Shown piece by piece: positions 12,696 through 15,137 of a stretch of 15,137 nt of DNA (position 1 is its first letter; each line of letters begins with the position of its first letter). The notes beneath the pieces are model-generated. The model did no database searches, was not told the DNA's origin, and worked only from the letters and a program-made list of their open reading frames with translations. Made by a program: the position numbers and the translations under genes. The stretch is from assembly GCA_036521655.1 (NCBI GenBank), contig DATDHI010000347.1:1-15137 (forward strand), written 5' to 3'. The stretch is from GCA-003244245 sp036521655. GTDB lineage: Bacteria; Actinomycetota; Actinomycetes; Mycobacteriales; Pseudonocardiaceae.

Positions 12696-13885
12696 TAGCC
12701 GGCCGCGCCCAGGTCAGCGACCAGCTCCTCGCAGTGTTGGCGCCCCCGGGTCTCCAGGCTCAACGCGACCATCGCCTCGCCTACCGCGAGCCTGCCGGCG
12801 ATCCGCGAATGCGCCACGTCCACCACGTTGGCGCCCGACTCCCCGATCCGCCCCAGCAGCGCGGCGAGCTCCCCTGGCCGATCGGGCACGGTCACCCGCA
12901 GCGCCAGGAACCGGCCACCCGCACCCAGGCCGTGCTGGATGACGTGCATCAGCAGTAGCGGGTCGACGTTGCCCCCCGACAGCACGGCGCACACCGGCCC
13001 GGCAAAGCGCTCGGCCGGTTCCAGCAGCGCCGCGACGGCCGCAGCGCCGGCCGGCTCGACGAGCATCTTGGCTCGCTCCAGGCACAACAGCAGGGCCTGG
13101 GATAGCGCTTCCTCCCCCACCGTCAGCACCTCATCGACCAGCTCGGATACGTGCGCGAAGCTCACCGGACCCAACTCGGCCACCGCGATGCCGTCGGCCA
13201 TGGTGTGCGGGTTGGGCAGCCGGACCGGCACACCGGCCGCCAGCGACGCGGGCCACACAGCGGCGCCCTCGGCCTGCACGCCGATCACTGTCACGTCAGG
13301 TTTGATGCCCTTGACGGCGGCGGCGATCCCGCCGACCAGCCCGCCGCCGCCGGTGGGGACCAGCACGGTCCCGACCTCAGGCAGCTGCTCGAGCACCTCC
13401 AGCCCTACCGTGCCCTGGCCGGCGAGCACGTCAGGATGGTCGAAGGGGTGGATGAACACCGCGCCGGTGTCCTCGGCGTACCGCCGTGCGGCAGCCATCG
13501 ACTCCTCGACGGCGTCGCCGACCAGGTGCACCTGCGCACCGTAGCCGCGGGTCGCGGCCACCTTGGGCAGCGCGGCGGTCACCGGCATGCAGACCGTCGC
13601 CGCGGTGCCCAGCATCGCGGCCGCCAGCGCCACGCCCTGCGCGTGGTTGCCTGCGCTGGCCGCCACCACCCCGCGGGCGCGTTGCGCCGCGGACAGCGCC
13701 TGGATCCGGACATACGCGCCCCGAATCTTGAACGAACCGGTGCGCTGCAGGTTCTCGCACTTGAGGTGGACGCCGACCCCGCAACGCTGCGCGAGGACGC
13801 GGGAGTGCTTCAGCGGCGTTCGCCGGATGACACCGTTCAGCGTCTCGCGGGCAGCCCTGATCTGCTCGATGCCGATCAGCTCCAT
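12680..13885 (-). CDS. ilvA: Threonine ammonia-lyase (single ACT-like C-terminus)
   Basis: This pyridoxal-phosphate enzyme deaminates L-threonine to 2-oxobutanoate, the entry step to isoleucine. The 401-residue protein has RTPLKHSRVL, the lysine that holds PLP in RTGSFKIRGAY (about residue 59), the SAGNHAQGVALAA loop, the phosphate-binding GGGGLVGG, and PAGAAAVAALL. It ends in an ACT-like domain (about 325-401) starting RVTVPDRPGELAALLGRI. One ACT domain rather than two makes it the shorter form also called TdcB-like; feedback control by isoleucine is uncertain. I chose the ATG at 13885 because homology begins there (MELIGIEQIRAA); AGGA lies about 8 bases upstream. It is divergent from the small secreted protein at 13993. 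Confidence 0.92.
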   Translation of the reverse strand: MELIGIEQIRAARETLNGVIRRTPLKHSRVLAQRCGVGVHLKCENLQRTGSFKIRGAYVRIQALSAAQRARGVVAASAGNHAQGVALAAAMLGTAATVCMPVTAALPKVAATRGYGAQVHLVGDAVEESMAAARRYAEDTGAVFIHPFDHPDVLAGQGTVGLEVLEQLPEVGTVLVPTGGGGLVGGIAAAVKGIKPDVTVIGVQAEGAAVWPASLAAGVPVRLPNPHTMADGIAVAELGPVSFAHVSELVDEVLTVGEEALSQALLLCLERAKMLVEPAGAAAVAALLEPAERFAGPVCAVLSGGNVDPLLLMHVIQHGLGAGGRFLALRVTVPDRPGELAALLGRIGESGANVVDVAHSRIAGRLAVGEAMVALSLETRGRQHCEELVADLGAAGYRVMR

Positions 13886-13992
13886 AGCCAGTGATCCTGC
13901 CAGCTCCAAATTCGTGATCACCGACCGTGTGACAGCTCGTCGCAGACCGCGGCCCAAGGAGTAAGGTCACCGACGAGTCTCGGGAGGTGGGG

Positions 13993-14229
13993 ATGGGGCG
14001 CAGCGCTCGTTGGATGCCGGTCGTGGTCACCGCTGCGGTGGCCGCGTTGCTGGCCGGCGCCGCGGTCGTCACCGCCGAGGGCGCAGGCTGCGATCAGCCG
14101 GGCCGCTATGTGCGTGTGGCCGGTGGGGTGCAGCTGGTTGGTGGGTGCCTGAACAGCGACGACCTTCCGGTGGCGCCACCACCCGTCGAGCAGCCACCAC
14201 CACCGCCGGTGAAGCCGCTCGGGCTCTAG
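13993..14229 (+). CDS. Small secreted or anchored Pro-rich protein
   Basis: The ATG at 13993 has GGGAGG five bases upstream; a GTG two codons earlier is an alternative. The 78-residue product has a basic start, one hydrophobic segment (WMPVVVTAAVAALLAGAAVV) with an Ala-rich cleavage-like region, two cysteines (in GAGCDQPG and GGCLNS) that could form a disulfide outside the cell, and a Pro-rich tail with VEQPPPPPVK. No known domain is recognised. Its stop codon TAG overlaps the metB stop on the other strand within CTAG at 14226-14229. The position beside ilvA and metB gives no functional clue. Confidence 0.7.
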   Translation: MGRSARWMPVVVTAAVAALLAGAAVVTAEGAGCDQPGRYVRVAGGVQLVGGCLNSDDLPVAPPPVEQPPPPPVKPLGL

Positions 14230-15137
14230 CCCAACGCCTGGAGCAGGTCCTCGACAAGGTCATCAACGTCCTCGATGCCTACCGACAGCCGCAGCAGCTC
14301 GGCAGGCACCTCCAGCTGCGATCCCGCGGTGGAAGCATGGGTCATCCGCCCTGGATGCTCGATGAGCGACTCCACCCCACCCAGCGACTCGGCCAGAGTG
14401 AATACCCGGGTCTTGGCGCAGACCGCCAACGCCGCCTGCTGACCACCCCGGACGGTGAACGAGACCATCCCACCGAACCGGCGCATCTGCTTGGCTGCCA
14501 CTTCGTGGCCAGGGTGGGTTCCCAGGCCGGGGTAGCGGACGCCGGTGACCCCCGGGTGGGCCTGCAGGGCGGCGACGACCCGCTCGGCGTTGTCGCAATG
14601 CCGCTCCATGCGCACCGCCAGGGTCTTGATCCCCCGCAAGGTCAGCCAGGCGTCGAACGGCCCGGGTACCGCACCGGCGCCGTTCTGCAGGAAGGCCACC
14701 TGCTCGTCGAGCTCGCCATCGTCGGTGACCAGGGCGCCACCGATGACGTCGGAGTGCCCGCCGAGGTACTTGGTGGTCGAGTGCAACACCACGTTCGCGC
14801 CGAGCCCGAGAGGAGTCTGCAGGTAAGGCGAGGCGAAGGTGTTGTCCACCACCAGGCGCGCACCGGCCTCGTGCGCGACGCCGGCCAGCGCCGCGATATC
14901 GGCGATGGACAGCAGCGGGTTGGTCGGCGTCTCGCACCACACCAACCGGGTCGCCGGACGCATGGCGGTGCGCACGACGTCCACATCGGACAGCTCGACG
15001 GCGGTGTACTCGATCCCCCAGTGCCGGAACACCTTGTCGATCAAGCGGAACGTGCCGCCATAGGCGTCGTCAGGGATCACGACGTGGTCTCCGGGCCGGC
15101 AGGTGGCACGCAACAACGCATCAGTCGCCGCCATCCC
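14226..15137 (-). CDS. metB: Cystathionine gamma-synthase (5' end outside window)
   Basis: This PLP enzyme of the Cys/Met metabolism family joins an activated homoserine with cysteine to give cystathionine. The visible 303 codons run from the window edge to the TAG at 14226-14228. They contain DDAYGGTFRLIDKVF, a WCETPTNPLL loop, VVDNTFASPYLQ, the PLP lysine in HSTTKYLGGHSD, GPFDAWLTLRGIKTL, RVFTLAESLGGVESL and the final HPGRMTH with SVGIEDVDDLVEDL. The N-terminal third, including the substrate-binding Tyr-Thr-Arg region, lies beyond base 15137. Related cystathionine gamma-lyases share most motifs, so the exact reaction could differ; actinobacterial synteny near ilvA and greA favours MetB. Confidence 0.88.
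   Translation of the reverse strand, partial: GMAATDALLRATCRPGDHVVIPDDAYGGTFRLIDKVFRHWGIEYTAVELSDVDVVRTAMRPATRLVWCETPTNPLLSIADIAALAGVAHEAGARLVVDNTFASPYLQTPLGLGANVVLHSTTKYLGGHSDVIGGALVTDDGELDEQVAFLQNGAGAVPGPFDAWLTLRGIKTLAVRMERHCDNAERVVAALQAHPGVTGVRYPGLGTHPGHEVAAKQMRRFGGMVSFTVRGGQQAALAVCAKTRVFTLAESLGGVESLIEHPGRMTHASTAGSQLEVPAELLRLSVGIEDVDDLVEDLLQALG

Noticed and set aside
12828..13544. 238-codon Ser/Pro/Thr-rich plus-strand frame
   Set aside because: It is antisense to ilvA, whose motifs are continuous throughout.
1..15137. CRISPR array, integrase, transposase or phage structural genes
   Set aside because: No regularly spaced repeat array and no recognisable recombinase, replication or structural protein was seen on either strand, so the type of the inserted element stays undetermined.

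Overview
The window is high-GC actinobacterial chromosome. The best taxonomic pointer is an intact mca gene (mycothiol S-conjugate amidase), since mycothiol is confined to Actinobacteria. The density of DUF5753/DUF6879/DUF6907-like small genes suggests Pseudonocardiales or a relative; that part is inference.

Three layers are visible. (1) Healthy core genes occupy the right half. On the minus strand are cystathionine gamma-synthase metB (partial, right edge), threonine ammonia-lyase ilvA, mca with its usual small membrane-protein neighbour, and a thioredoxin-domain DUF255 protein of the YyaL type. On the plus strand are a DUF4307 membrane protein, greA, an NlpC/P60 cell-wall hydrolase and a small secreted proline-rich protein. 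At the left edge are the last codons of a plus-strand gene and an intact minus-strand protein with a ribbon-helix-helix-like C-terminus, preceded by an AT-rich palindrome. (2) A molybdate ABC transporter operon (modA-modB-modC, minus strand) is present only as wreckage. modA has lost its signal peptide and abuts the 3' end of yyaL; it also carries a frameshift and an internal deletion. modB has a frameshift and a deletion that removes the region of the EAA loop. modC has two compensating frameshifts around the signature/Walker B segment, a further frameshift and a stop codon near its end. (3) About 4.4 kb of accessory DNA (roughly 1.69-6.24 kb) sits between modB and modC, which are normally adjacent. 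It carries a minus-strand module (a frameshifted small gene, a DUF6879 protein, an Xre/DUF5753 regulator of the Scr1 antitoxin-like type), a divergent plus-strand run of very small overlapping genes, and a separate plus-strand DUF6907-like gene. Three of the small proteins look like paralogues, and two share an almost identical 43-bp leader. No integrase, replication or transfer gene is present.

The overall reading is a decayed mobile-element remnant inside a decayed molybdate transporter. Almost every gene from 0.7 to 6.9 kb is disrupted, while the flanks are clean, and several lesions are large deletions, so sequencing error alone is an unlikely explanation. Within the island the Xre/DUF5753 and DUF6879 genes are the conspicuous intact exceptions. 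I see no convincingly new enzymatic system. The best lead is that intact DUF6879-DUF5753 pair with its divergent control region and coupled small-gene partners.
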